The notes beneath the pieces were generated by a model that saw nothing but the letters and a program-made list of their open reading frames with translations, did not search any database and had not been told where the DNA came from. This document shows positions 9,132 through 17,732 of a DNA stretch of 64,000 nucleotides, piece by piece. The stretch spans positions 1 to 64,000 of the forward strand of contig QMIT01000014.1 of the NCBI GenBank assembly GCA_024434115.1, given 5' to 3'. The position numbers and the translations under genes are program-made. The DNA comes from Chloroflexota bacterium. GTDB taxonomy: Bacteria > Chloroflexota > Anaerolineae > Aggregatilineales > J027. Each line of letters begins with the position of its first letter. The first letter of the stretch is position 1.

Positions 9132-9986
9132 TTAATGTGCGGCGTCGCCGATTTCCGCCAGAATTTCGTTCAACACCGCGTCGGAAATACCAAATTCGTG
9201 TTCGGGCGCGGGAAAAGCTCCTGACCGAACCTCTTGATGGAAGGTGGTGAATACGTTTTGAATGGCCTCGCCGATTTTGGCATACTGCTTTACGAATTTG
9301 GGCGTGAAGCGGTCAAACATACCCAAAATGTCGTGCATGACCAAGACCTGTCCATCCGTGCCGCCGCCTGCCCCGATGCCAATGGTAGGGATGCTGACCA
9401 TGCGGGTAATCAATTCGGCCAGTTTCGCAGGGACACCTTCGATGACTATCGAAAAAGCGCCTGCTGCCTCAATTGCTTTGGCATCCTCGATAAGTTTACG
9501 GGCCGCCTCGATGGATTTGCCCTGTACTTTGAAGCCGCCAAACGCGCTGACGCTCTGGGGGGTGAGTCCGATATGGCCCATGACCGCGATGCCAACTTGC
9601 ACCATCGCATGGACGGTTTCCGCCATGTGGAGGCCACCCTCTAATTTGATAGCATCGGCATTGCCTTCTTTGAGCAGACGGCCTGCATTGCGGAGGGCTT
9701 CTTCACGGCTGGCTTGATAGCTCATAAAGGGCATGTCGCCGACCAAAAAGGCTCGTTTGACGCCGCGCCGCACCGCTTGGGTGTGCAGTACCATCATATC
9801 CATTGTGACTGGGAGGGTGCTTTCAAAACCATGTACGACCATGCCGAGTGAATCACCCACAAGAATCATATCTACGCCGCTTTGGTCAGCCAGCAAACCA
9901 GAGGGGTAATCATACGCAGTCAACATGCTGATGGGTTCGCCGCGTTCTTTCATTGCCTGCAACTGCTGAAGCGTCACCTTGTCCAT
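9132..9986 (-). CDS. panB: 3-methyl-2-oxobutanoate hydroxymethyltransferase
   Basis: Transfers a hydroxymethyl group from 5,10-methylene-tetrahydrofolate to 2-oxoisovalerate, the first step toward pantothenate. The 284-residue length is normal. Motifs visible are LTAYDYPSGLLADQSGVD, the Mg-binding VGDSLGMVVHG near residues 43-53, GDMPFMSYQAS, KLEGG, GHIGLTPQS, and the catalytic Glu in IVIEGVP followed by IGIGAGGGTDGQVLV. The gene precedes panE on the same strand with a 53-nt gap holding a hairpin. The third enzyme, PanC, is encoded 51 kb away on the other strand in this window. Confidence 0.97.
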   Translation of the reverse strand: MDKVTLQQLQAMKERGEPISMLTAYDYPSGLLADQSGVDMILVGDSLGMVVHGFESTLPVTMDMMVLHTQAVRRGVKRAFLVGDMPFMSYQASREEALRNAGRLLKEGNADAIKLEGGLHMAETVHAMVQVGIAVMGHIGLTPQSVSAFGGFKVQGKSIEAARKLIEDAKAIEAAGAFSIVIEGVPAKLAELITRMVSIPTIGIGAGGGTDGQVLVMHDILGMFDRFTPKFVKQYAKIGEAIQNVFTTFHQEVRSGAFPAPEHEFGISDAVLNEILAEIGDAAH

Positions 9987-9999
9987 ACTGATGCTCCAA

Positions 10000-11118
10000 T
10001 TAATGGTTAAGTGTCAAGTTCATTGGATTTGAGCCGTCCGCATTCATTACCCAAACATCAAATCTTTTATTCTCTCCATCCGCAGATGTGAAAGCGATCT
10101 TGGTTCCGTTAGGTGACCAATCGAACCGAAATCCGTTTGCGCGACCCATTGTTAGATTAGTTTGGTTTCCAGCGGCGTCTACAATCCAAATGTCCTGTTT
10201 TTGAAAAAATGTACCTAGACTAAAAGATGTTAGGTCTCCCACAGAAAGCTCTCCAGTTAAGGCTGTGATAGCTAAAAGTTTTCCGTCAGGTGACCATTCA
10301 AATCCGCCGCCACTTGGAAGTGACACTAAACCAGTCAGATTCGTACCATCTGGCGAGATGACCCAATAGCTAATGTCACTATCTATTGAGAAAATGGCTA
10401 TTTGATTTCCATTAGGTGACCAACTCGCACGTAAGTCCATGCGATTAGCGGTCAAGGGAAGCACGCTTCCATCCATTACAGATATTATGCGAATACCGTC
10501 TGAATTGATCGAGGCTCTATCAAATACTGATACTAAAATGTATCTTCCATCCGGCGACCATGTGGGGTCATCATAGGCAAACTCTTCATCTTGAGTGATA
10601 TTGAAAAGGTTTAGACCATCAGGAGTTGCTATAAAAATATCTTTCAAAAAATTACTTCTAGCACCATTGGAGGAAGCAAAAGCAATTTGGCTTCCATCAG
10701 GTGACCACGCTATCTTTTCACTATTTCCAACTAAGGTTGAGGTCAAATTGAGAGGGTTTGATCCATCGGCATTCATTATCCAGATGTTTGTTTTTTCACC
10801 CTGCTCGGAATAAAAAGCGATGTATTGTCCATCGGGTGACCAATTGGGCCAATAATCATTGTCGGGAGAGTTTGTTAAGTTGCGCGGATTTGATCCATCA
10901 GCGTTCATTATCCAAATATCGCTATTTGAGCCACGACTTGAGTTATAGGCTATCAAAGTTCCATCCGGTGACCATGAAGGACTTTCATTTATCATGGGAT
11001 AAGGACTTGATTCTTGAGAGTAGACTTGATTTAAGTGGAAAGTCTGATTAGATGTCCCCAAAATGAATACAATCCCAATGATGGCTATCCGCCATTTATT
11101 TGCGAGATTGTTTTTCAT
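10000..11118 (-). CDS. Secreted TolB-like beta-propeller (PD40/WD40) protein
   Basis: A 372-residue exported protein with an N-terminal hydrophobic segment (IAIIGIVFILG, about residues 11-22) preceded by Lys/Arg, then at least seven repeats of the type SWSPDG.IAF.S...G..DIWIMNADGSNP.NLT. Such PD40 blades form a six- or seven-bladed propeller as in TolB and dipeptidyl-peptidase N-domains. There is no TolB N-terminal domain and no hydrolase domain, so it is a stand-alone propeller; its partner is unknown. GC content looks lower than in the neighbours. It directly follows a small gene (2-bp gap) and is followed 13 bp later by panB on the same strand. Confidence 0.8.
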   Translation of the reverse strand: MKNNLANKWRIAIIGIVFILGTSNQTFHLNQVYSQESSPYPMINESPSWSPDGTLIAYNSSRGSNSDIWIMNADGSNPRNLTNSPDNDYWPNWSPDGQYIAFYSEQGEKTNIWIMNADGSNPLNLTSTLVGNSEKIAWSPDGSQIAFASSNGARSNFLKDIFIATPDGLNLFNITQDEEFAYDDPTWSPDGRYILVSVFDRASINSDGIRIISVMDGSVLPLTANRMDLRASWSPNGNQIAIFSIDSDISYWVISPDGTNLTGLVSLPSGGGFEWSPDGKLLAITALTGELSVGDLTSFSLGTFFQKQDIWIVDAAGNQTNLTMGRANGFRFDWSPNGTKIAFTSADGENKRFDVWVMNADGSNPMNLTLNH

Positions 11119-11120
11119 AA

Positions 11121-11372
11121 TTAAAATGCCTTTTGGTAGACCTTACCCTTTAGCATCCGTATAAAATGTTCCCAACGGAGTGCCTCGTCAAATTCAGCGG
11201 TTTCTTCAGTGGTAAGTATCGCATTCCGGTTTCCATCCCGAAGATAACGCATTCTTTTGGCTACCGCATCCGAAACTTTAAAGGCAAAGATTTCGTCAGG
11301 AGTCGGCAAAGCAGCCAAAAAGTCCAGTATTTCGTTCTCAACGGTGGTGACTGGTTGGACGGCATCTACCAT
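11121..11372 (-). CDS. Small conserved hypothetical protein
   Basis: An 83-residue acidic soluble protein. The pattern ILDFLAALPTPDEIFAFK..DAV..R...L...N....LT.EE.AEFDEALR.EH..RMLK resembles small proteins common in Cyanobacteria and Chloroflexota, which often precede an endonuclease or toxin gene; that resemblance is from memory. Here no toxin follows: the downstream gene, 2 bp away, is a beta-propeller. The DNA is AT-richer than its surroundings, as is the propeller gene, so the two may have arrived together. Confidence 0.65.
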   Translation of the reverse strand: MVDAVQPVTTVENEILDFLAALPTPDEIFAFKVSDAVAKRMRYLRDGNRNAILTTEETAEFDEALRWEHFIRMLKGKVYQKAF

Positions 11373-11424
11373 ATTTCTTCGCTCCTTCTGTAATCTGGAC
11401 GAATCCTAACAGCGGATTTTTACC

Positions 11425-11970
11425 CTACTTCTTTTTCTTGGCGGGTTTCACCTGTGTGACGAATTTGTTGGCCTCTTTGCGGAGCTTATGATCGCTTTTC
11501 ATGACTTGCAGGGCGCTGTCCATATCATAATAGGCCAATGTCATCTCATCTTGCTGGTGGAACGCAATTGACCGTGAAAAGAAAATTTCAGGCCGCGTCG
11601 GGGCATAGCGTTGCGCTTGGGAAAAATGCTCGACTGCCTGCGGAAAATCTTCGCGTCGAATGGCAATTAAGCCCAAGATGTAGTGCCCAATCCATTGACG
11701 GGGATCGAGCCGCAGCGCGTATTCTGCATCCTCTGTCGCGTCATCATCGCGTTCCATCTCGTGCAAAATGACAGCCCGTGTGACATATAGTTCGGCGTGA
11801 CTGGAGGCGTTGTAAATGGCTTCATCCAAATCCGCCAGTGCCTCAGCGAATTTCTTGTGTTGATAGTGGTACAGGCCGCGCTCCAAATAGCGATCTGCAA
11901 TGCTGAGGGGCGCACCTGTGGATTGACGTAGTTGCGGGCCAGTGGGTGGCGGAACTTTGCGGCGCAGCAT
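11425..11970 (-). CDS. TPR-repeat protein
   Basis: A 181-residue soluble protein built of about four tetratricopeptide repeats from residue 27 onward: AD.YLERGLYHYQHKKFAEALADLDEAI, then A-LYVTRAVILHEMERDDDATEDAEYAL, then W.GHYILGLIAIRREDFPQAVEHFSQA, then PEIFFSRSIAFHQQDEMTLAYYDMDSAL. It ends in a Lys-rich tail (PAKKKK). TPRs form protein-binding scaffolds. The gene is 6 bp downstream of elp3 on the same strand, so the two are probably co-transcribed; a functional link to tRNA modification is not shown. Confidence 0.75.
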   Translation of the reverse strand: MLRRKVPPPTGPQLRQSTGAPLSIADRYLERGLYHYQHKKFAEALADLDEAIYNASSHAELYVTRAVILHEMERDDDATEDAEYALRLDPRQWIGHYILGLIAIRREDFPQAVEHFSQAQRYAPTRPEIFFSRSIAFHQQDEMTLAYYDMDSALQVMKSDHKLRKEANKFVTQVKPAKKKK

Positions 11971-11976
11971 ATCCGG

Positions 11977-13800
11977 TTACTCCCCTAGATCACGCAGTTG
12001 ATAAAGCTGCCCATCGGCGAAACCACGTTTACGATAATACTCACGTGTGCCAATTGCAGAAATGACGGCGAGTTGTTGATAGCCCCGCTCACGTGCAATC
12101 TCCACTGCCCGTTCAATCAACTGCTTGCCTAGTCCGACATGTTGGCTCTTGCCTGCCAACGCCTCACCGATTTCGATGGATTGTCCGTAAACATGCACTT
12201 CCCGAATCATAGCGGCATTTTCTAATTCGGGGGTGATAGGAGGTTCGGTGGGTAGGGATAGACGCAAAAATCCGGCAATTTGGCGTTCGGGGGTGATGTA
12301 TTGCAGGAAAACCTCGTCACTGCAATTGGAGGTGTACCAGACCTCATCCAAGTGCAAGGCTTCGGGGGCAATCGCACGGTGGCGGATTTCGCGGCTGCGG
12401 ATGTCGCCTGTATAGCTGCCATGTTGGGCCAATTCCTGCTGCACCAGTTCGCGGAAATTGGTCATTTTGTTGCCGACCACAATATCTGTGCCGGGGATGT
12501 CGCGGATAACACGGGTGAGGCGGCAGTAATCGGGCGTCAATTGGAAGCAGGCCGTCAGCACCCCCAATAGCTCCTCATGGGTATAGGGTCGCCATTCGCC
12601 ACGCTGGTAGTAGTCCATCAGTTCGGCACTTTCGATGAGCGAACAAGGATAGACCTTGAGTTCATCGGGGCGGAAATCGGGATCGTCAAACATCCGCGCA
12701 TAATCTTCAATATCGGCTTCCGGCGACGACCCATACAGATTCGGCATCCAATGGGCATGGATTTTAAATCCGGCTTGGCGCAATAGTCTGACGGCACGAC
12801 GGGTGGCGGCAACTTCATGCCCCCGTTTATTGAGGCGCAGAACATCATCATTAAGACTTTGAAAGCCAATCTGCACTTTGGTACACCCCAAGCGCCGAAT
12901 CCGCAGCACTTCTTCTTCGCTAATGTGGTCAGGGCGGGTCTCAACCACCAAGCCGACACAGCGACACACGGCGTTTTCATTTTCCCGATGCGCCGCCTCT
13001 AATTCTTCCCATGTGGCAAATTCGGTGACGAGGGTGCGCTCGGCTAAACCTACTCCAATCGAAGCCGCCTGTTCGCGGGAACGCATCATTTCATCATGAT
13101 AGATATTCTGGACAACCTGATTATAGGTCTGGTCATGTCCCGGCGCGTTGATTTCGGTAATGTTACGAGCGGGGTGTAATTGGGAATGTTCCAACAACAG
13201 GTTTTCGACTTCCACCGTGTGATCCACCCCGTTACCAAAATCATGCAGGGCGTCAAAAATGCGTTTGATAAACCAGATTTGATAGGTTTCGGGATAAAAT
13301 GACCATGTGCCACCCAAAATAATCATTTCGATTTTGTCGGTGGGGTGTCCGGTATTATAAAGGGCCAGCAGACGGCGATAGGTTTGCAGATAGGGGTCAA
13401 ATGCGTTGGCTTCGGCTCGCTGTGCCCCCGGTTCATCCGAAAGATAGCTCTTGGGCATCCGAATATCGTTGGGGCAAAAAATACACGTTCCCGGACAGGG
13501 AAATGGCTTGGTTAAAACGGTGACAGGCGTCACCCCTGAACTGGTTCGCACGGGTTTAAGGCGCAGGCGCTCTACAATGGCTTTATCGAATGCAGGCAGA
13601 TCACCCAACTCAGTAAAATGGCGATAGGCGCGAATCAGTTCATCACGGCGGAACAGGCCAGAGCCGTCTTTGGGATGCGATTTTAGAATGCGCTCAAGCT
13701 GCTTTTGGGGGAGTTCAGGCGTATCAAGTACCTGTCGCAAAATCGCCAAAAGGGATTCGCGGTAAAGTTCAAGTTCATCAGGGGCGGTTTTGTAGGTCAT
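11977..13800 (-). CDS. elp3: Elp3-type radical SAM / GNAT tRNA U34 carboxymethyltransferase
   Basis: Catalytic subunit-type Elp3, which uses SAM, an iron-sulfur cluster and acetyl-CoA to form 5-carboxymethyl-uridine at the tRNA wobble position. In 607 residues I see an N-terminal tRNA-binding region (1-90), the radical SAM cluster motif C102-x3-C106-x2-C109 (PCPGTCIFCPND), the Elp3-specific MPKSYLSDEPGAQRA, GGTWSFYP and ETRPDHI motifs, a zinc/cluster-linked central region, and a C-terminal GNAT domain with QHVGLGKQL (acetyl-CoA loop) and EYYRKRGF. Bacteria mostly lack Elp3, but Chloroflexota such as Dehalococcoides have it. It is divergent from a Trm9-like methyltransferase with 29 bp between start codons. 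Confidence 0.95.
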   Translation of the reverse strand: MTYKTAPDELELYRESLLAILRQVLDTPELPQKQLERILKSHPKDGSGLFRRDELIRAYRHFTELGDLPAFDKAIVERLRLKPVRTSSGVTPVTVLTKPFPCPGTCIFCPNDIRMPKSYLSDEPGAQRAEANAFDPYLQTYRRLLALYNTGHPTDKIEMIILGGTWSFYPETYQIWFIKRIFDALHDFGNGVDHTVEVENLLLEHSQLHPARNITEINAPGHDQTYNQVVQNIYHDEMMRSREQAASIGVGLAERTLVTEFATWEELEAAHRENENAVCRCVGLVVETRPDHISEEEVLRIRRLGCTKVQIGFQSLNDDVLRLNKRGHEVAATRRAVRLLRQAGFKIHAHWMPNLYGSSPEADIEDYARMFDDPDFRPDELKVYPCSLIESAELMDYYQRGEWRPYTHEELLGVLTACFQLTPDYCRLTRVIRDIPGTDIVVGNKMTNFRELVQQELAQHGSYTGDIRSREIRHRAIAPEALHLDEVWYTSNCSDEVFLQYITPERQIAGFLRLSLPTEPPITPELENAAMIREVHVYGQSIEIGEALAGKSQHVGLGKQLIERAVEIARERGYQQLAVISAIGTREYYRKRGFADGQLYQLRDLGE

Positions 13801-13829
13801 GCACGTTCAACCCGATTGGAATTCTTTGA

Positions 13830-14552
13830 ATGGATGTTAATCTAATCCGACGCTTAAATCAACTGAATAAAGATTTTTATGCCCAAACCGCCGAATCCTT
13901 TAGTCAATCGCGTGACCATGCGTGGGAGGGCTGGCTGAAATTATTGCCCTATCTCAAACCGACGCTTTCGGTTTTGGATGTTGGGTGTGGCAATGGACGT
14001 TTTGGTCTATTTCTATACGAGCAAATGGGCAATGGCATTGCATATCATGGCCTCGATAATGCTCCGGCGCTTTTGGATATTGCACGACAAGTCTTTGATG
14101 AACACGGCTTATCCTTTACATTGGAAAATCGGGATATTGTCGAAAACTCACCCGATAGTGGTGAATATGACCTTGTGGCGGCGTTTGGGGTCTTGCATCA
14201 CATCCCCGGTTATGAAAATCGGCAGGAATTTGTGCGGCGCTTGGGTCAACGGGTCAAAAAAGAGGGCTATTTGGTGTTCACCAGTTGGCGGTTTTATGAG
14301 CAGCCCCGTTTCCGCGAACGGATTGTGGCTTGGCCCGATGATTTTGAGGTGGAGGCGCATGATTATTTGTTGGATTGGCGGCGAGATCGAGGTGTGGACG
14401 AAAAGCCTGCTCTGCGCTATTGCCATTACATTGATGACACCGAGCATTACTCACTAATTGCCGCCACTGACTTGACGGAGATTACCACCTATCGGGCCGA
14501 TGGTCGCAGTGGGGATTTGAACTGCTATAGTATTTTGCAGCGGGTTATTTGA
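13830..14552 (+). CDS. SAM methyltransferase resembling tRNA U34 methyltransferase Trm9
   Basis: A 240-residue class I methyltransferase. The N-terminal FYAQTAESFSQSR..AW resembles the Trm9 start VYNEIAPHFSQTR..PW (recalled from yeast). SAM motif I is D50-VGCGNGR, then AFGVLHHI (motif IV/post), a SWRFYEQPRFRER stretch like the Trm9 CWALEQ region, and a C-terminal RYCHYIDD followed by a Trp/Tyr-poor end matching the RYYHLY element. Trm9 and ALKBH8 methylate the carboxymethyl group of cm5U34 to give mcm5U34. The neighbour elp3 makes cm5U34, which supports the same function here. No Trm112-like partner is seen. It could still be another small-molecule methyltransferase. Confidence 0.7.
   Translation: MDVNLIRRLNQLNKDFYAQTAESFSQSRDHAWEGWLKLLPYLKPTLSVLDVGCGNGRFGLFLYEQMGNGIAYHGLDNAPALLDIARQVFDEHGLSFTLENRDIVENSPDSGEYDLVAAFGVLHHIPGYENRQEFVRRLGQRVKKEGYLVFTSWRFYEQPRFRERIVAWPDDFEVEAHDYLLDWRRDRGVDEKPALRYCHYIDDTEHYSLIAATDLTEITTYRADGRSGDLNCYSILQRVI
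13834..13862 (-). promoter_or_regulatory. Possible elp3 promoter inside the divergent methyltransferase gene
   Basis: On the minus strand TTGATT (13857-13862), a 17-bp spacer and TAACAT (13834-13839) lie about 34 bp upstream of the elp3 ATG, within the first codons of the divergent methyltransferase. Each hexamer matches 4 of 6 positions. Confidence 0.4.
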
Positions 14553-14862
14553 AAAAGCCCAATGCCGAAGCCAACGCCAACGCCGTCAAAATTGAGACCA
14601 ACAGCAGCACCCACGCCACTGCCCGCCCAATTTCTGGCCCGTACAGCAGTGTCACGCCTTGTTTGCGTTCCAATTGACCGAGCAGGTCTACCCGCAAATC
14701 AATCAAATCACGCTCCTTAACCAGCCGCGCCGCAAAAGCCGATTCATGCACGACCCGCCAGCCATCTTGTACCAGTTTTTCAACTTCCGGCTTCAGAATT
14801 GCCTCGGCTGCTTCGGGCGAAATGATTTCAATCTCGGAGTTTTCCGTTTGTGGTTCAACCAT
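14545..14862 (-). CDS. Hypothetical protein with C-terminal membrane anchor
   Basis: A 105-residue protein I do not recognise. Residues 1-75 are soluble and charged (PEVEKLVQDGWRVVHES..AARLVKERDLIDLRVDLLGQLERKQ), followed by one strongly hydrophobic segment at about 80-102 (GRAVAWVLLLVSILTALALASALGFF). It is a tail-anchored topology with the bulk in the cytoplasm. Its 3' end overlaps the end of the Trm9-like gene by 8 bp in tail-to-tail orientation. Tail-anchored proteins can be clients of Get3/ArsA-type ATPases, one of which is encoded 7 kb away, but no link is shown. Confidence 0.7.
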   Translation of the reverse strand: MVEPQTENSEIEIISPEAAEAILKPEVEKLVQDGWRVVHESAFAARLVKERDLIDLRVDLLGQLERKQGVTLLYGPEIGRAVAWVLLLVSILTALALASALGFFK

Positions 14863-14965
14863 CGTTCCATACCCTTAAGAATTTGCCCCTGCTAGATTAC
14901 CTGATGTTGGCTCAGTTCTCCATCCCCTATACAATCAAAGCCAAACTTTTACTTAGAGGTGATTT

Positions 14966-15943
14966 ATGGCAGACCAAAACAAAGAAACATTTTTAGTGAC
15001 CGGGGCGCTGGGGTGTATCGGCGCGTGGACAGTCTATCATCTGGTGAAACAAGGGCGACGGGTGGTCAGTTTTGATATTGCCGAGCAGGGCCATCGCCTC
15101 AATTTATTGATGACTCCCGAAGAACAGCAGGCCATCACCTTTGTGCGGGGTGATTTAGCTGATCCCGACCAAGTGCTGGCCGCGTTTCAACAATATGGGA
15201 TCACCCATGTTATTCATTTAGCGGCACTACAAGTCCCCTTCGTGCGGGCCAATCCTATAAAGGGGGCGCAGGTGAATGTGGTCGGGACGGTTAATGTATA
15301 TGAGGCAGCGCGGCAAACCGGGGTAAAACATATCGCTTTGGCCTCCTCCATCGCGGTGTTTGGGCCAGCCGAAGATTATCCCGATCATCAACCCGTCGCC
15401 AATGATGCCCACCCTTCGCCGCGTACCCTCTATGGCGTCTTTAAACAGGCTAATGAGGGCACGGCGCGGATTTATTGGCAGGATCATCAAATCAGCAGCA
15501 CAGGCTTACGTCCCTATACGGTCTACGGTTTGGGGCGCGATCAAGGCTTGACCAGCGACCCCACCAAAGCGATGCTGGCAGCGGCGGCAGGGCAAAATTT
15601 TCATATCAATTTCGGCGGGGTGATGCAGTTTCAATGGGCATCTGATACGGCCTTGCAATTTATTGAATCTGCAACCCACCCCTTGAATGGTGCTTATGTT
15701 TTCAATCTGGATGCGCCGCCAACCCCTGTTGCACGAGTGGTTGAAATTATTGAACGCCTGCGTCCCAACGTTAAAATCACGATGTCGGATACCATGCTGC
15801 CATTTCCAGAAAACTTTGATAGCTCGGAACTCCATCGTCATTTCGCCAATGTTTACAATACCCCATTGGAAGAGGGTATCCGACAGACGATTGAAGGGTT
15901 TGAGAGGGCATTGGCTGAGGGGAGAATTTCGGCGGGGGCATAA
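14966..15943 (+). CDS. NAD-dependent epimerase/dehydratase (extended SDR)
   Basis: A 325-residue extended short-chain dehydrogenase. The nucleotide-binding GxxGxxG motif is in VTGALGCIGAWTVYHL (residues 11-26), the acidic residue after strand 2 is in VSFDIAE, suggesting NAD, and the catalytic YxxxK is in LYGVFKQANEG near residue 155. RPYTVYGLGRDQGLT resembles sugar-nucleotide epimerases, but the substrate cannot be read from sequence. A GAGG ribosome binding site precedes ATG. It is a single-gene unit, divergent from the tail-anchored protein gene and convergent with the Moco oxidoreductase. Confidence 0.85.
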   Translation: MADQNKETFLVTGALGCIGAWTVYHLVKQGRRVVSFDIAEQGHRLNLLMTPEEQQAITFVRGDLADPDQVLAAFQQYGITHVIHLAALQVPFVRANPIKGAQVNVVGTVNVYEAARQTGVKHIALASSIAVFGPAEDYPDHQPVANDAHPSPRTLYGVFKQANEGTARIYWQDHQISSTGLRPYTVYGLGRDQGLTSDPTKAMLAAAAGQNFHINFGGVMQFQWASDTALQFIESATHPLNGAYVFNLDAPPTPVARVVEIIERLRPNVKITMSDTMLPFPENFDSSELHRHFANVYNTPLEEGIRQTIEGFERALAEGRISAGA

Positions 15944-15944
15944 T

Positions 15945-15975
15945 CAAAAAAGGGCGAGTCGCGTGACATCGCCCC
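15945..15975 (-). terminator. Intrinsic terminator after the Moco oxidoreductase gene
   Basis: On the minus strand GGGCGA (15969-15974) pairs with TCGCCC (15952-15957) across an 11-nt loop, followed by six T. It lies about 20 bp after the oxidoreductase stop codon. A-residues on the far side may let it act in both directions between the convergent genes. Confidence 0.75.
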
Positions 15976-15996
15976 TCTGAAATTGACCTTGCTGGG

Positions 15997-17628
15997 TTAC
16001 AGACTGGCCTCTTTTTCGTAAATTCCCGTTGCGCCGCTGGGTCGTGTGCCTGCTCGATCTGTAATCTGCGGCGTACTATCTTCTTCGGTGCAGCGGACGC
16101 GGAAGGTATGGTCGCCTTCGCTAAAAGGCCAATCATAGCGCCAGATAACCCATGTTTTTTCGGATAGGGGTTGGCGCAAATCGGCTTCCGCCCATTCCCC
16201 GTCGTCTACCTGTACTTCGACTTTGGAAATCCCACGCGGGCCGGCCCATGCCATGCCGCCGACGGGAACAAATTGTTGGCCGCCCTGTTCATACACATCA
16301 TCTACAGCGACGGTATCAATCACCGAGGTCGCTTTGATGAGGGCTTCTTTATCCCAACCGCGTGAGACCCAATAGCCCGCCTCCCATTCATCCACAAAAT
16401 CAATCTTGGTGATCCATTTCGGCTGTTTCATGCCATACCGATTGGGGATGTGGATACGTAGTGGGAAGCCGTGTTTGGCTTTCAAGAGCGCCCCGTCCCA
16501 CGCATAGGTCAGCATGACTTTTTCATCACTGCGGATGACTTCAATATCCAAATATTCCCAAAAGCCATCTACCGACTCAATCCGTACAAATTTAGCTTCA
16601 GGTTTGGGCTTCACCTCTTTCAAAATATTCTGGAAGCTCGTCCCTGTCCAATGGGTCGTGCTGATGAGGTCGCCGCCTAGACGGTTAGAGATACACGACA
16701 TGGTGATGTATTGATACATCGGCTCGTAGTTATTTTGGATGTCATCGAGCGTCAGCGTAATCGGATTTTCGACCAGACCCCCGATGGGTAATTCCCATGT
16801 ATCCGCGTCAATCTCAGGGATACTGACATTAATATCAATGCGGTAATGATCTTCCAGCGGCGTATATTCGGGACGTGTGCCGGGGGCAGGAATCAGTTTG
16901 TCGTTGAGGTTCGGAAAGTCTTGGGGGTTCGCCCCGGTGATTTTGATCAGCACTTCTTCTTTTTTTCTGTTCAGGTATGCCCCGATGCCCGTACCAATAA
17001 CGGTAATGGTTGCGGCAGCCCCCCCTAAAATCACCAAGAAGCGGCGACGGTCTATTGTTTGGACGGATTTTTCGGGGGCATCCATTGTAAGGGATGTTTG
17101 AACTGGAACAGGAGTATCCAGACGGTTATAGACCCAATTGATGATGACGCCCCATACCACAAAAACAGCCGTAATCCAGAAACCGCTGAGGGTGTTATCT
17201 ACCGAGGAGGTAAAATTGTAGCGGTCACTGATAAACGATACTGCAATCCCCACCAACAAGCCCATGATCGCGCCGGGGAGCAGGGTGCGCCCCAATTTTT
17301 GTGTCGGGCCTTCCTTTTGCTGCAAGCTGAAATAGAGTGCCCCCAGTGCCCCACCCAAGCCGAACACCAGTGCCACAGACAGCAGTTGTTCAGCAAGTTT
17401 GGCGGTGTCATCGGTCTCGCCCAAATTAAATGCGTCAATAATCGTGACGATAATGTCAATGCCAAACGTAATCAGAAAGCCGGGTAGGATACGGCTGATC
17501 CATTGGAAAATGTCGAAGGGGGGGAATGGTAAATCAGCAGCCTGTTCCGCTACATAAAAAATTGCCATTAACGCGGCGGTGGTGAGCGCCCCGACCAGCG
17601 CACCCGCTCTATTTTTTGTTTGGGTCAT
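15997..17628 (-). CDS. Membrane-embedded molybdopterin oxidoreductase (sulfite oxidase/YedY type) with internal Tat motif
   Basis: A 543-residue protein in two halves. Residues 1-170 contain about five hydrophobic helices (near 8-27, 46-66, 82-101, 115-134, 147-166). Then follows D193-RRRFL, a full twin-arginine RRxFL motif, with a hydrophobic stretch at 199-219. From about 240 on comes a sulfite oxidase-fold Moco domain (NPITLTLDDI) with the probable Mo-ligand Cys312 in TMSCISNRLGG, and a C-terminal dimerisation-type Ig domain (VEVQVDDGEWAEADL..FRVRC). The catalytic domain is thus probably exported folded by Tat while the N-terminal helices go in by Sec. Substrate is unknown. No cytochrome subunit is adjacent. 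Confidence 0.85.
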   Translation of the reverse strand: MTQTKNRAGALVGALTTAALMAIFYVAEQAADLPFPPFDIFQWISRILPGFLITFGIDIIVTIIDAFNLGETDDTAKLAEQLLSVALVFGLGGALGALYFSLQQKEGPTQKLGRTLLPGAIMGLLVGIAVSFISDRYNFTSSVDNTLSGFWITAVFVVWGVIINWVYNRLDTPVPVQTSLTMDAPEKSVQTIDRRRFLVILGGAAATITVIGTGIGAYLNRKKEEVLIKITGANPQDFPNLNDKLIPAPGTRPEYTPLEDHYRIDINVSIPEIDADTWELPIGGLVENPITLTLDDIQNNYEPMYQYITMSCISNRLGGDLISTTHWTGTSFQNILKEVKPKPEAKFVRIESVDGFWEYLDIEVIRSDEKVMLTYAWDGALLKAKHGFPLRIHIPNRYGMKQPKWITKIDFVDEWEAGYWVSRGWDKEALIKATSVIDTVAVDDVYEQGGQQFVPVGGMAWAGPRGISKVEVQVDDGEWAEADLRQPLSEKTWVIWRYDWPFSEGDHTFRVRCTEEDSTPQITDRAGTRPSGATGIYEKEASL

Positions 17629-17732
17629 CCATGAAATCCTTTCCAGTCACCATGCCGATGTACTTAAATACAATCGTTCAGAAAATACCCTTTAGATGCT
17701 TGAAAGTTTGCCGCCAAAATCTAACAATTTGA

